Positions 12,507-12,617 of a stretch of 12,617 bases of DNA are shown piece after piece; position 1 is the stretch's first letter, and the number at the start of each line of letters is the position of its first letter. A model generated the notes under the pieces. The model was given only the letters and a program-made list of their open reading frames with translations. It made no database searches and was not told the origin of the DNA. The stretch spans positions 1 through 12,617 of the forward strand of contig SLSM01000204.1 in the NCBI GenBank assembly GCA_007130445.1, written 5' to 3'. The DNA comes from Trueperaceae bacterium. GTDB lineage: Bacteria > Deinococcota > Deinococci > Deinococcales > Trueperaceae. A program made the position numbers and the translations under genes.

Positions 12507-12617
12507 ATGGCCATCACTGGCACCATCCAACGTATCTCCGGTCCGGCGGTCATCGCCGAGGGGATGATGGGCGCGCGCATGTACGACATCGTGCGCGTCG
12601 GCGGCGAGAACCTCGTC
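12507..12617 (+). CDS. atpA: V-type ATP synthase catalytic subunit A (5' part, cut by window end)
   Basis: Only the first 37 codons are present. They read MAITGTIQRISGPAVIAEG, then MMGARMYDIVRVGGENLV. This is the N-terminal beta-barrel signature of the catalytic A subunit, in which the IQ.I.GPAVIA.GM.GARMYDI block is highly conserved. The Walker A region and the rest lie beyond the window. ATG start 4 nt after GGAGG (12498-12502). Position after atpF fits the Thermus order, where A, B and D follow. Confidence 0.93.
   Translation, partial: MAITGTIQRISGPAVIAEGMMGARMYDIVRVGGENLV

Noticed and set aside
1..12617. Search for CRISPR repeats, tRNA/rRNA, insertion sequences, phage or defence genes
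   Set aside because: No regularly spaced repeats, cloverleaf-like segments, transposase motifs or terminal repeats were seen. Composition is uniform and all genes read as chromosomal housekeeping or transport functions.

Overview
The window is about 70% GC bacterial chromosome, apparently from the Deinococcota, and probably a Truepera-like lineage rather than Deinococcus or Thermus proper. The main evidence is a V/A-type ATPase operon in the Thermus order (G/H-I-K/L-E-C-F-A). The proteins also look Thermus-like: a RuvB with the sensor-2 stretch RGTMRIAKR, a subunit F ending IGFDIKLD, a subunit A beginning with IQ.I.GPAVIAEGM.GARMYDI, and a sugar-binding protein resembling the Thermus trehalose/maltose binding protein. 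The lineage is inferred from remembered family features, not from a search.

Left half, minus strand (13-5194). A secreted sugar-type ABC substrate-binding protein (13-1293) has its own promoter and a roughly 160-nt palindrome-rich leader. Upstream of it on the same strand is a tight three-gene cluster, transcribed MATE-family transporter -> ruvB -> DUF4388/PATAN protein. ruvB and the DUF4388 gene share a 4-nt GTGA stop/start overlap.

Centre (5195-7765). A divergent intergenic region of about 100 bp leads into plus-strand genes: an APT-like phosphoribosyltransferase, followed 22 nt later by the DNA primase gene dnaG.

Right half, plus strand (7766-12617). A strong consensus promoter lies directly after dnaG and is followed within about 20 nt of its predicted start site by an intrinsic terminator with eight T. 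The V-ATPase operon comes next: stalk coiled-coil subunit G/H (TTG start), membrane subunit I, proteolipid K/L, stalk subunit E, central-axis adaptor C, F, and the first 37 codons of catalytic subunit A, cut by the window end. The genes are joined by ATGA overlaps or very short gaps. Together they make the membrane ring, both stalks and the rotor of a rotary H+ ATPase/synthase.

Nearly all genes are housekeeping, and I see no mobile element, CRISPR array, tRNA or rRNA. The least expected signals are non-coding: (a) three consecutive hairpins across the atpK/atpE junction, including a perfect 14-bp inverted repeat inside atpE; (b) the promoter-terminator pair ahead of the ATPase operon; (c) palindromes in the leader of the sugar-binding protein; and (d) a degenerate receiver domain in the DUF4388 protein. 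No gap without a gene exceeds 300 bases; the largest are 1294-1511, 7766-7934 and 5195-5295, all described below.
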